From Physcia stellaris (lineage: Eukaryota; Ascomycota; Lecanoromycetes; Caliciales; Physciaceae), in assembly GCA_018902385.1 (NCBI GenBank), contig JABSSW010000037.1, forward strand, positions 372,001 through 436,000: 64,000 bases of DNA, given 5' to 3'. The first letter of the stretch is position 1, and each line of letters opens with the position of its first letter. Positions 48,481 to 59,592 of this stretch are shown here, in pieces. Both the position numbers and the translations under genes were made by a program. Under the pieces are notes generated by a model. It did not search any database. It saw only the letters and a program-made list of their open reading frames with translations, and was not told where the DNA came from.

Positions 48481-50995
48481 TCATTTTTCAATAGTTAGAA
48501 ATTTTGCATCAAATGTAAGATTGTAACATTTTTGCTGATTGAATTCGACTATTGAGTCGAAACGAATACGCTTAAATAATTGCACGACGTAATTGATGAT
48601 ATTTTTGATCATAACATGATGAAATTCAGCGTCAATTATGTGAATTAATACGTCATCGTCGTCGTTTAAATACTCAGCACATTGTGACTCAAATAGAAAA
48701 TCTCGATCAAATGACAAATTTTCATTGTACGACATTGACACGTTGATAGTGATTTTGATTGATATTATCACGATGTTTTTGACACGTATGATGCGCTTTA
48801 TTTCAATTTTTTGTTTAGTTAACACGTTGATGAAAGCGACAAGATTTTGACAATTATTTAATTGTACAATTTGTTGTGTTAAATTCAGCTTGATTTGTTG
48901 AACAATGAACACATCGTTGTCAATAAAAATATTGATTTTCAAATCGTCGATCAAATGAATTTCGATTTGAAATTTGTCGATAACGACAATTTTGTCAATT
49001 AATTGATCGTCAAGATACAACGTGAACAAAACGTAATCGAAAATGTGATGCATTATATTTTCAATGTTTCGCATCGATATCGATGATGATAATTGCTTAA
49101 TAATGCTATTTGAAAAATATTGTTGCAATATTTTTCTGTTCGTTATCGTCATGAAACAGTCGATATCTAAACAAACATCAATGAACATCTCGAAATCGAT
49201 CGAAAATTTGATTTTAATCATTGCATAATGACATTCACGAAATTTCTGTTTATCATCAATTATGACTTGAACAAAAAATTCAATCAGCTGTTTATTTGCT
49301 GATTGACTAGCGATAAATTCGCTAATTACAAATACATGATTGACTGATTGTTGTCAACAACTGATGCGAAAATGCTTGAATAATTTGTTTTTTGAAAAAT
49401 AATTAACGCTGCATAACTGACATTTGTGAATTTTGATCGTATCGAAATCGCAAATCACAAAATTAATGTCGTAATCATCGTATCACGATTCGTATTGCGT
49501 ATCATTATTTTGTCAATTATTGTTTTTTTTATGTTGATCATGATATGTGTTTTGATTTTCATTTTTGTCAATATTTTGCTCGTCAATCTGTTTCGAAAAT
49601 ATATTTGACATTTCATTTTTCACGTTAATTTGATACATTCGTTGAATTTTATCATATCGATTTTCGTTTGATTTATAAAATTGATTAAATTTAAATTGAA
49701 AAAAACGTCGTTGATTTTGATTTTGATTGTCAAAATTTGACGCGTTTGACGTTGAAATAATAATCGAATCGATTGTGATTTGCAAACGAATTGACGACGT
49801 AAACAAAACGACGTTTGAAAATTGATTTTGATTTGATCGATATTTTTGATTGTCTTGATTGTTTTGATAGTTTTGATTTTGATAATCATAATTTTGAAAG
49901 TCATAATTGCGAAAATAGTCGATATATTGATTGTTTTGATAAGCATTTGATTTGTACGATTGATTGACAAAATAAAATCGTCGTTGAAAATTCGACGATA
50001 ACGTTTTGTTATCATATTGATCAAATTGCTGTGAACGAGCATTTTGTCTAAACATTTGTCGATTGTTTTGACTATTGATGCTGTTACGAAATTTAACAAT
50101 TTTAATTCATCAATTATGCTTGAATTCATTCATATCATTAAACATCTCGTTGATAGTAGTGCTATTTTTAAATCGACGAAAAATATCGATTCGAACGTCA
50201 ACATCGATGTCATTGTAAATCAAATTCAGCTGATTTAACACATTAGTCATGTCAGCATCCTTGACTAGTCGAATGATTTTTGAGCATATTTTCGCGACTC
50301 ACGATGAGCGATTGCATCGCGAAATGTGTATCGTTGTTGCATCAAATCGTTCATAATTACGTTAATAAATTGTTTGAATTTAGCGAACAACAAATTGATT
50401 CATTTTGACAATTTTTTTGATCAATCATGATCATTTTAATTAATCGACGTTCAACGTCAAATAATTCATCTGTTCATCATTTCAAAATTGTATTTTTTAA
50501 ATTAAATCATAGATTGTTTCTAATTAGTTGTTCATTTTTTGTAAACGTCATTTTTTTAGCTCGTACAATGAACAAATGTACGTCGCGAAAATAAATGTTT
50601 TTGTCAATGTTGACAATGAAATTAGTTTCGCTAATCAAAAATTTATCATCATAAAAAAAATCAAAGAAATTTAAATCAATCGAATTTCATTTAATATTGT
50701 CAACGATGTTTTCATCATTTTGATTTTGTTGTTTTGACGATTTTGAAAAATCAAATGATTTTGCAAATTCTGATTGAGAAAAATGACGTTGAACATAGTT
50801 ATTTAATGCTTTATCGATCATTTGCTGTAATTGCTTTTGAGAAAGAGACATGTCGACTGTAGCTGATGTGTTTGATTCAATTGATTGATTGTAAATGACT
50901 TTTTCAATTGAGATATTTGTCGTAACTTTGATGTTACGATTAGTCACTTCGTCAAAATTTGTGAGCGATGATACACTGAAAATAAACAAAATCAA
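48481..50995 (-). pseudogene. Gag and protease remains of the minus-strand Ty3 element
   Basis: 48481-49221 holds a retropepsin-like start, VCLDIDCFMTITNRKIL, in which the expected DTG is DID. 49513-50055 encodes an Asn/Gln/Tyr-rich gag segment (YDFQNYDYQNQNYQNNQDNQ). 50687-50995 is a further gag-like piece with short acidic/Gln-rich sequence. Stops separate all pieces. Confidence 0.65.
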
Positions 50996-51757
50996 TAAAT
51001 TGTCGAAATTTTGATAACAAATGAATCGTCGACGTTTCGAAATCGATTGATTCGAAAAACAACAAAGTTTAAATTTATTTGTTTTTTTGAAATAGCATCA
51101 GTGAAAGACGAATTGTTAATGACAAAATTATCGATTGATGATTGATCGATCGATGATTTGAAATTGACGAAACTAAAAAAGATTTGAAATTGTCGATATT
51201 CGACAATATTTTCGTAAAATTGTTTAACGTTTCGTCGAAAAACATCAGCGTTTATTGTTCAATCAAAAAAATATGTTATCGACTTTGTTGATGAAATAAT
51301 TTCACGAATAAACAAAAATTTAATTGATCGAAAAATTGAAACAATTATTGTTGTTACGATTCGAAACAATTTTTTTGACAGATTTCGAATAAAACGATGA
51401 TTTGTTTGACGAAAATCGTTGATTGCTCAAACGATCAATATTGTATTTCGATTCATTAAATCAATTGTATTGATTGAAATCAATTTGACTTGATTACGTT
51501 GTCATGAAATGACAAGTTTATGATAAATAATGATGAAATGAATGACTCAAATGAAAAACAAAAACGAAAAAAATCGAATTTCAAATGATTCAAAAATGAT
51601 GACGTGAACAATATTCATTTGATTGTTCAAATGAAATAAAAATTGATTATTGACACGACAAAAACGTCAAATTCGATTCGAATGTGATCGACTAACGAAT
51701 TGAATGAAATATGATGTTTCAATTTTTGTTTGTTTGTTTGTTTGCTGACTGTAAACT

Positions 51758-51951
51758 TGTTATGACACAAAATCAAATTGAATGATTTGAAATTAAATCG
51801 AATATTTTTGCAAAACATTTGACAAAAATCCTGTCGCCGTCTCATATTAAATGAATGATGATCAAACAACTGATTCGCAATTATTGTACATAAATTGACA
51901 TTTTGCTTTTCATAATTTCTAAATTAATCAATTCACACATCACGTTTAACA
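51758..51951 (+). repeat. LTR (5') of the plus-strand Ty3 element
   Basis: 194 bp, the same length as 59018-59211 and alignable throughout (shared tgcaaaacatttgaca and caattcacacatcacgttt). The differences are mostly C/T and G/A transitions. Preceded by AAACT. Confidence 0.9.
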
Positions 51952-53805
51952 ATTGATAACATCATTCAAGCGATGATTTGTACGTAGACAAAACGACATC
52001 ATTTTTTGTTTTTTAACGTATCAATCTTCGAACAGTCTTGCATTCTGTACGCAAATCATTTGTTCATCAGTATTTTTCTCGTTGTCGTTGTCGAAAATTT
52101 TATTGCTCGCTCGACTCGACGTGTCGATCGAAATCAATCATCAGCAACAGACATCTAATTGAAGATGAGAACTTCAATCAAATCTTTTCAATCTTTTACA
52201 ACTTTCAGCAGAAACGATTGATTTTTCATTCAAATATTCAGAGCATTTCGATTTTTCGTGAAAATTCGCATTGTCATCGCTCAATGACGACGCATTTGAA
52301 TGTCAATTCATCATCGAATTTTTGTTTGATTCGAGCAATTCAATTCAACGATTTTATTTGTTTTTTCATCAACAGATAATTTGTTCAACAAATCTTGAAA
52401 ATTTCAATTCGTTTTTTTTTTTTTTTTTGTTTATCATCATTTTATTTCAAATTTCAATACGACACATCATTTTCATTTAAATCATTTTGATTGTTTTCAC
52501 ATCACAAATTATTCGCATTGCGTTTGAGTTATTCGATTACATCGATACAATTGATTCAATTTATTCTGTCAATACATTTGCAAAAATTATTGTAAACAAT
52601 ATCGTAATTAGTTGTTTTAAATCAACATCGCTGTCAATTACTAATCACTCAATTTCGACAAACACTGTTTATTTAGCAAAATGAATCGTCGACAAAATTC
52701 GTTTTCGCAAAGATTTTAAAGTTTTCGTGATCGTCATCGAAACGTATCGAAACAATCAATCATTTTTCGACTGAATTAGTGATCGAATTACGTCATTCAT
52801 TTTTGATTTAAAATCGACGATTGCAAATATTTTTTTGATATTTTTTACGTTCATTTTTCGAAAAATTTACGTCGTAAATTTCAAGTCATTTCGTCGACGT
52901 CGTTTTCTCAACGACGAAACAGCATCATAGTTTCGCTAAATATTATTTTTCGAAACACAGAAAGTATCGAATTTATTTTCGCATTCAATTCAAATATGAC
53001 GAGCGAAAATAACAATTGACAAAACACGAAATTTACGCAGCAACAATGACAAATTTTTCAAACATTGATTACAAATGTTCGAAACGATGTTCAAACAGAA
53101 TTTCAAGAATTCGTCGAATCATCAGATTCAATCGAATTTTCTGACAATGATGATGACGTCAAATGAAATGTTCAAAAACGAGTTTCTTTGATTCGTGATA
53201 CGAAAAAAAAAAACGTTATTACAAACAATTCGATCGAACATTCGAACAAAAATACATATTTTCGAAATGTTCATTTTTATATTGAAAAAATCAAAAATAT
53301 GACGTTGTTCAAAAATGTCGACGTGATTCGAACAAATTTTTATAATTGCATGCGTGATCACGCGTTACGTGATACACAAAAATAATCAACGATAATCAAA
53401 AACGATTGATCAAATTCGAAAATGACGTAAAAAAAATGAAAACGTTTGTTGTTAAAACGTTATAAAAAATCGTCGTCAACGACGTTGACGATCATCACGA
53501 AAAAATACACGATGAAAAATGCTCGTCGACATCGCGAATCATTCGATTTCGTTAAAATTATAATTAAAAAAATTAAATCAACAATGATGTCAATTTATTC
53601 GCAATTGTATTTAATTTACAATGAATTGAAATTGAAATTTCGACGAAATTTGATCAAATCGACAAAAAAATTACAATGAATAAATTTTTTCAACAATTTG
53701 ATAATAAAAAAAATATGATAAAATATCGAAAATCGATATCGATTCAATTATTCGTTCGAAAACGAACGTCGTTTTCAATTCAATTATCGTTTTCAATTAT
53801 CAACA

Positions 53806-54650
53806 TTGTCAACATCATTCGATTCGTATAATATTTTTTCTGCTATCAATGAGCGTGTAAATTACGAAAATTTCAATGAATTTTTTTCGCAATCACGTCA
53901 AATTCAATATTCGACATCGTATCAGTTTGAAAAACAAAATAACGTTTACATTTCTCAACAGCGTTCGTATCAATTCGATTATTCAAATCGACAACAATCG
54001 ACACAAAATATGCAAAAACGTTCATACGAAAATTAGCAATATCGATTTCAACAAACGCAACAAAACGAAATTCAAAAAAATCGAAACACGTTCGATTCGC
54101 GATTTCAATATTCGCAATCTTTACGTTTTAGTCAATATTTTGTTGATTTTTCAAATTCATTTCCGTTTTCGTTTAAACAAGATACTTATTTTAATCAAAA
54201 TGAAACGTTTAATCAAAATGAAACATCATATCGTCGAACGTATTTTGCGAAAAAAAAAAAACAAAAAACAGTTATTCAAACGATGAAAAAAATTATCAAA
54301 ATGATCACAGCATGAATACTGAAAACGCGTCAAAAATATTTATGATAAATGATGAATATCATGACGAAAAGCATTTCGAAACTCAGAAATTTAATGAAAA
54401 TTATGTAATTCATGAATCATTCGAATATTTTGTGAATATTTTAATTAAACAAACAAAAATTTATGCATGCAAACGTTGTCAATCGAAATTTTATTTTAAT
54501 AACAAATTTCATCGACATTTGCGTTCCTGTCAGACAGTTTCGATTAAATTTGACACATCGTCGACGAAAAATGCTTATAATTATCAGACAGCTATCATAC
54601 AATCAAATGTCAAAGCAAATACACGATTCAATTTCGAATTTCGTTCGTGA
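53806..54650 (+). pseudogene. Gag region with C2H2-type zinc finger
   Basis: 53806-54036 and 53876-54286 are Asn/Gln/Tyr-rich gag-like frames. At about 54465-54535 the frame contains ACKRCQSKFYFNNKFHRHLR followed by SC, a C-x2-C-x12-H-x4-C finger unlike the CCHC knuckle usual in Ty3 gag. Similar fingers just before the protease are, as far as I recall, common in fungal Ty3 elements. The protease-like block IECDAFLIDRKFL follows at about 54700. Confidence 0.55.
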
Positions 54651-54658
54651 CGTTACGT

Positions 54659-57205
54659 CACGATGAAAGCAAACATAAAACAATTTTTCATTGATATGTG
54701 CGTCGATATCGAATGCGATGCATTTTTAATCGATCGTAAATTTCTGATGCAAAAATATTTGACTATCAAACTCATGCGCGACAGATTATGAAATTTCTCA
54801 AAATTCGCGACATTGAGAACGTCGTTGTAATCACGACGAATCATATTTCATTAATTTTTCGAATTTTCGAAATTTCGATTAATGACGAAAATGCGATCGT
54901 CACGTTCATTCGACAAATTTACATAATGAAAAAATTGAAAACAAAAATTTTTTTGACAATGATATATGAATTCAAAACGAATGAATATAAATGTAAACAA
55001 ACAAATTGTTATCATCGAAAATTGCAAAAACATTAAAATACAATTCAATGTCATTAATGCAAATTCACAGATCAAACGCGTGACTCGTGTCAGCGAGACT
55101 ATTAAAATATCAATTAAATCAATTTTTACGATTTTTTTCAAGTTACGTGAAAAAGATAATCTATTTGTTGAACGCGATTTTATGTTCACGTTTTCGCGAA
55201 TTGAACGTCTAAATCAAAATGAAAACGTATTTTCTCATATCATTGATGCACATACAGAAATGATTCAAGCGAACAACGTCAATTTTGAAAATGTTTACAT
55301 TTTCAAAAATACGCGTTTGGAATTCGTACAAAAATACGAAAAAAAAAAAAATGTTATTTAGTTAATTCGAAATACGCTCATTTAGTTGCTAATGTTCATA
55401 AATCTGTTTTTAAAAATTGATTCAAACAAGCATTGAAACTTGATGTTTCGATCATGACAACTGACGCGATTATGACGATTAATTATGAAAATTTGCACGA
55501 TGCGATCGCGATTAATTTCGTCGCTTCAAATTTGATCAATTTTTCAATCAATTTTGCAAACAATTTTAACAATTTTATCGTGTCAAATGTTAATATTAGT
55601 GCGAAAGAAATATTGTCTGTTGAAATTACAGTTTACGATGACGTTAATGCTCGAATTAAGCTTGCAGACGTTGCGTTGAACTATTCAAAACTGTGAAACG
55701 ACAATGAATTTACGATGAAAATTTCGAAAAATGAATGAATGTCAATCGAATTGAAATTTGACGTCAAAATCGAAACAACAAAAATGTATTCGCTTGATTT
55801 CGCAGACAGAAAACTTGTAAACGAAATTTTTGACAAGTTACATGCACAAAATCGCATGAAATATATCAGTCAATTCACTTCGCATTTGACTATTCTGTTT
55901 TCGCGATATAAAAACAGTATTTGAATCAAATAATTCAAAACGCAAAAATCGAATCGTCGTCGACATACGCGAATTAAACAAAATCATTATTATCGATTTT
56001 TATTCAATGTTTTTTCAATTTGACATTATTGCAATCGTCGTCGAATGCAAATTCATTTTCGTTTTCGACGCGACGAATTTTTTTCATCAATGATTGATAA
56101 AGTTTGCAAACAAACATAAATTTATCGTCGTTTCACATAAAAAACAAAAACAATTTAACGTCGCAATGATGAAATTCAAAAATTTCTCGTCATACGTACA
56201 GCGACGAATCGATTTTATTTTTCGAAATTTTCGCGAATTTGCTCGCGTTTACGTAAATGATATTGTTGTTTTTTTCAATATTTTTGAAAAACATATCGTT
56301 CATTTACATTCGATATTCGAACGATTGAATATTTATGAAATTAATTTGTCGTTCAAGAAATTTTTTTTCGATTATTTTACGATCGCATTTTTTGATCAAA
56401 AATTGACGTTTTTGATTTCACTATCGCAATCGATAAATTGAAAACAATAATCAAACTGAACTTTTTTATATTTTCAAGAATTTGAAAATCTATTTAGATT
56501 TTACAAAATGATTACGAAACTTTGTCGCGTTTTATGCTCAAAAGACGAACGCGTTACAACGTCGCAAAATTTTATTTTTACGTCAATTTTCAAGCAACAA
56601 AAAAACGATTCGCAAAATCTATTCGCAAAAATTGTAATGAACAATTTTTCAATTAAGAAATTAAAATTATATCGACTATTGCAGAAGATTTTTAGCAAAA
56701 TCTCATTTTTGATACATTTCAATTTCGATCGAAAATTGTACATCGACATCGACGCGTTTAAACGACGCGAATTCGACGCGATGATTTATCATTTCAAAAC
56801 AAACAATAATTCAAACAAATTCAAACGTAACGACATCGAATTCATTCTATTCTTAAGTCGAATGCTGAACGAAATCGAAATCAAATATTGATTCATCGAA
56901 TTCGAAATGTGTGATTTAATATGAATTGTCAAAAAATTCGACATATGATAAAAACAATCAAAAATATTATTGTTGTGTTCACGAATCATGTCGTCAATAT
57001 TTTCATCGCTAAATAAATTACGATGAATTCGAGCAACATCGATAAATTCAATTTTCGCTTTGTTCGTGTTTCAGTTTATTTGTCACAATTTAAATTGAAA
57101 ATGAAATATAAATCAAAAAAAAATCATGTTGTTTCGAATGCGTTATCAAAATTAGCGTTTGAAAATGAACAAATCGACAAAAATTCAAAAATAAATTTGA
57201 TTTGA
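54659..57205 (+). pseudogene. Protease, RT and RNase H remains of the plus-strand Ty3 element
   Basis: Protease: CVDIECDAFLIDRKFL at about 54695-54750, with the expected DTG reading DIE. RT: VVDIRELNKI and SSYVQRRIDFIFRNFREFAR (about 55960-56240), then YVNDIVVFF, where YVDD reads YVND. RNase H end: NFRFVRVSVYLSQFKLKMKY (57041 onward) and VVSNALSKL. Stops lie between blocks (for example after 55921). Confidence 0.8.
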
Positions 57206-57344
57206 ACACATATCATGACGAAATAATCGATTTTTCGAATAATTTCGATTGTTACGCTTTTCAAGACATTCTTATTGTCATGTCGGAAAATCTAAAGAAG
57301 AAAATCAACAACGAATATCAAAAAAAAAAAAGACATGACGAAAC

Positions 57345-58930
57345 ATGATCAAAATGCTAAAATCGTTGACGATTCGAATGCAAAAAAAAAAACAAAAATT
57401 GTCGATTCGAAACTTTCAAATCTCATCGTCGCTCGAAAACAACGTAGCGAAACGAAACGTCAATGAACAAAAAATGACGATACGAAATTTATATCAAAAA
57501 CTCAAAACAAAAATCAATTTCGCGTTGAATACGAATGACATTATATATCATGTTGACATTGACACGCGTCGATCGTGTATATCTGTTGTTGTGAAACGCG
57601 AAATATTTCGTTTAATTCACGATACGAATCAGCACTCAAAAATTCATCGATGTTATGACAAAATTTTCAATACGTTATACATATTTCGACTTTCGCGAAA
57701 AATTAAAAAATACATCGAGCACTGTTCTATTTGTCAGTTGACACAAATCAAACGTCATCGATCGTACGAGAAATTTATGTTTATTACATTCGTTTCGCGT
57801 TCGTTTCATATCATTGTCATTGATTTTATTCTAATTATGTTCGACGAGATTTAATATTGTCATGTTCGCAACATGCAAACATTCTCGTCGAATTTCATTG
57901 ATTTTCGACAAAAACATTTATGAAGCGAAAAAATGAATCAACGTATTACTGAACAAATTATTAATCGTCGATTGAAAAATGTCTGAAATTATAATTTCCG
58001 ATCGCGATTCAAAATTCATGTCGAATTTTTGACAAATATTTTTCATCAAATTAAACACGAAATTGTTAATTTCAATGACATATCATTCGCAAACGAACGA
58101 CTCGTCAAAACGAATCAATCAGATTGTTGAGATTGTTATCAAATATTTCGTCATCGAATTTTCGAACATCGATTACATTTTAGTTTTTTTTGCAATTCAA
58201 GCTCAACTAAACAACACGTCTAATATCGTTACAAATTTATCACTCAATGAAATCATATACGAATTCAAAGTCAGAAACGCGATATCAAATTTAATCGAAT
58301 TTAACACAGCAAATGTACAGAACTTGTCAATTCAACGCATGAAATATCAGCGAAAAATTGTCGATGTCACGAATTTTGCAATTGTCAAAATCAAAATATA
58401 TTATGATTCACGTCATATTTCTATTCGACTAAAGCAAAATGAAAAAATTTATTTACAATTCAACAAAAATTACAAACTGTTTGACAAATCAAATTCGAAA
58501 CTATTTCAACAACGTTGCGAATCATTTCGAATTTTTGAACGTATCGAACGTTTTACGTATCGATTGAAATTGTCATCAACGTGACGAATTCATTTCGTCG
58601 TGTTTATTGCTCAATTCGAATCAACATTTGTTGACGTTGATTTTTACAATCGTTTTCGTTTTCATTATTTTGATTTCATTGAAATTGAAAACGATACGAA
58701 TCAATACAAATTTTATGAAATCGAGAAATTAATCGACAAACGTATCAGAAAATACAACAAAATTCTCGTAATTCAATATTTGATCAAATGAATCGATTAT
58801 AAATCGAAATATGACGAATGACGATCTATTTCCGAATTACAGAATTTTCAAAATCTCATTGAGCAATACGAACTCAATCATTCGCAAAATTTTAGTGATC
58901 GCAACGACAAACGAAAAACGAAAAAAATAA
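57345..58930 (+). pseudogene. Integrase with C-terminal chromodomain (chromovirus type)
   Basis: Zinc-binding region at 57600-57770 (HSKIHRCYD...YIEHCSICQLTQIKRH). Core pieces are at 58063-58584 (SMTYHSQTNDSSKRINQIVE). A chromodomain follows: YEIEKLIDKRIRK, ILVIQYLIK, then TGA at 58789-58791 and again at 58819-58821. Both stops fall exactly where the chromodomain fold has conserved Trp (the W of YLVKW and of the ...W-S/E-P segment). Chromodomains direct such elements to H3K9-methylated chromatin. Confidence 0.75.
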
Positions 58931-59017
58931 ATTGATGCATGATATGATTACGCATGATAATAAAACATGAAACTCAATGAAAACATTGATTTTTTTTTTT
59001 TTTTTTGATTGACAAAT

Positions 59018-59211
59018 TGTTATGACACAAAGTCAGATTGAATGATTTGAAATTAGATCGAATATTCTTGCAAAACATTTGACAAGAATTTTGTCGTCGT
59101 TTCATATTAAATGAGTGATGATCAAACAATTGATTCGCAATTACTGTACATAAATTGACATTTTGCTTTTCATAGTTTTTAAACTAATCAATTCACACAT
59201 CACGTTTAACA
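59018..59211 (+). repeat. LTR (3') of the plus-strand Ty3 element
   Basis: 194 bp, TGTTATG...TTTAACA, followed by AAACT (59212-59216). A poly-T run of about 18 lies just upstream at 58990-59006, where a polypurine tract would be expected. That tract is not recognisable on this strand. Confidence 0.9.
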
Positions 59212-59453
59212 AAACTGTTTATTATTTCGTAATTAAAAAATCGTAATAGAATCGATGCTGTCGATTTCTGTTGATTCGTATTGAAATTGACGAAGTGCTG
59301 AGAATTTCGACGATTGAATTGTTCGATTCACAGAAATTTCGAACAATGAATTGTTGACAATTTGAGCAATAATGATGATTGCGTCTGTCAGAAAAACGTT
59401 GATCGATTTGTTAACTGTCGAATGACGCAAACAAAATCTGATGATGCTATCAC

Positions 59454-59587
59454 TGTTAAAAATAGTATTTATTGCTATGAAGTAGTAAAAATGATTTAAT
59501 AAATACAAATAAAAAGTTTGTTTTTATGATCGACGTCAAGTCGACTAATTTTGATCAATTAATTTTTGCAAGCAAATAATCATGACA
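59454..59587 (-). repeat. LTR (5') of the minus-strand Ty3 element
   Basis: 134 bp, TGTTAAA...ATGACA, followed by the duplication ATCGT (59588-59592). About 240 bp of leader (59217-59453) separate it from the inserted plus-strand element. Confidence 0.88.
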
Positions 59588-59592
59588 ATCGT

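Larger units (their letters stand above)
51758..59211 (+). mobile_element. Ty3-type chromodomain LTR retrotransposon, full length but inactivated
   Basis: LTRs are both 194 bp (51758-51951 and 59018-59211), starting TGTTATG and ending TTTAACA. They are flanked by the perfect 5-bp duplication AAACT (51753-51757 and 59212-59216). Length is 7454 bp. Order on the plus strand: LTR, gag (53806-54286), a C2H2-finger segment (54312-54650), protease (54659-55030), RT (55739-56441), RNase H (56508-57205), integrase (57345-58584), chromodomain (58600-58930), LTR. It sits inside the minus-strand Ty3 element, so it inserted later. Trp codons often read TGA. Confidence 0.9.
44586..59587 (-). mobile_element. 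Ty3-type LTR retrotransposon on minus strand, interrupted and inactivated
   Basis: Both LTRs are 134 bp (44586-44719 and 59454-59587), starting TGTTAAA and ending ATGACA. They are flanked by the 5-bp duplication ATCGT (44581-44585 and 59588-59592). Reading on the minus strand from the right: 5' LTR, the inserted second element, gag pieces (50687-50995, 49513-50129), protease (48481-49221), RT/RNase H (47733-46512), integrase (46334-45162), 3' LTR. Without the insertion (7454 bp plus 5-bp duplication) the element is about 7.54 kb. No frame spans gag-pol; stops and frame breaks occur throughout. Confidence 0.88.
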
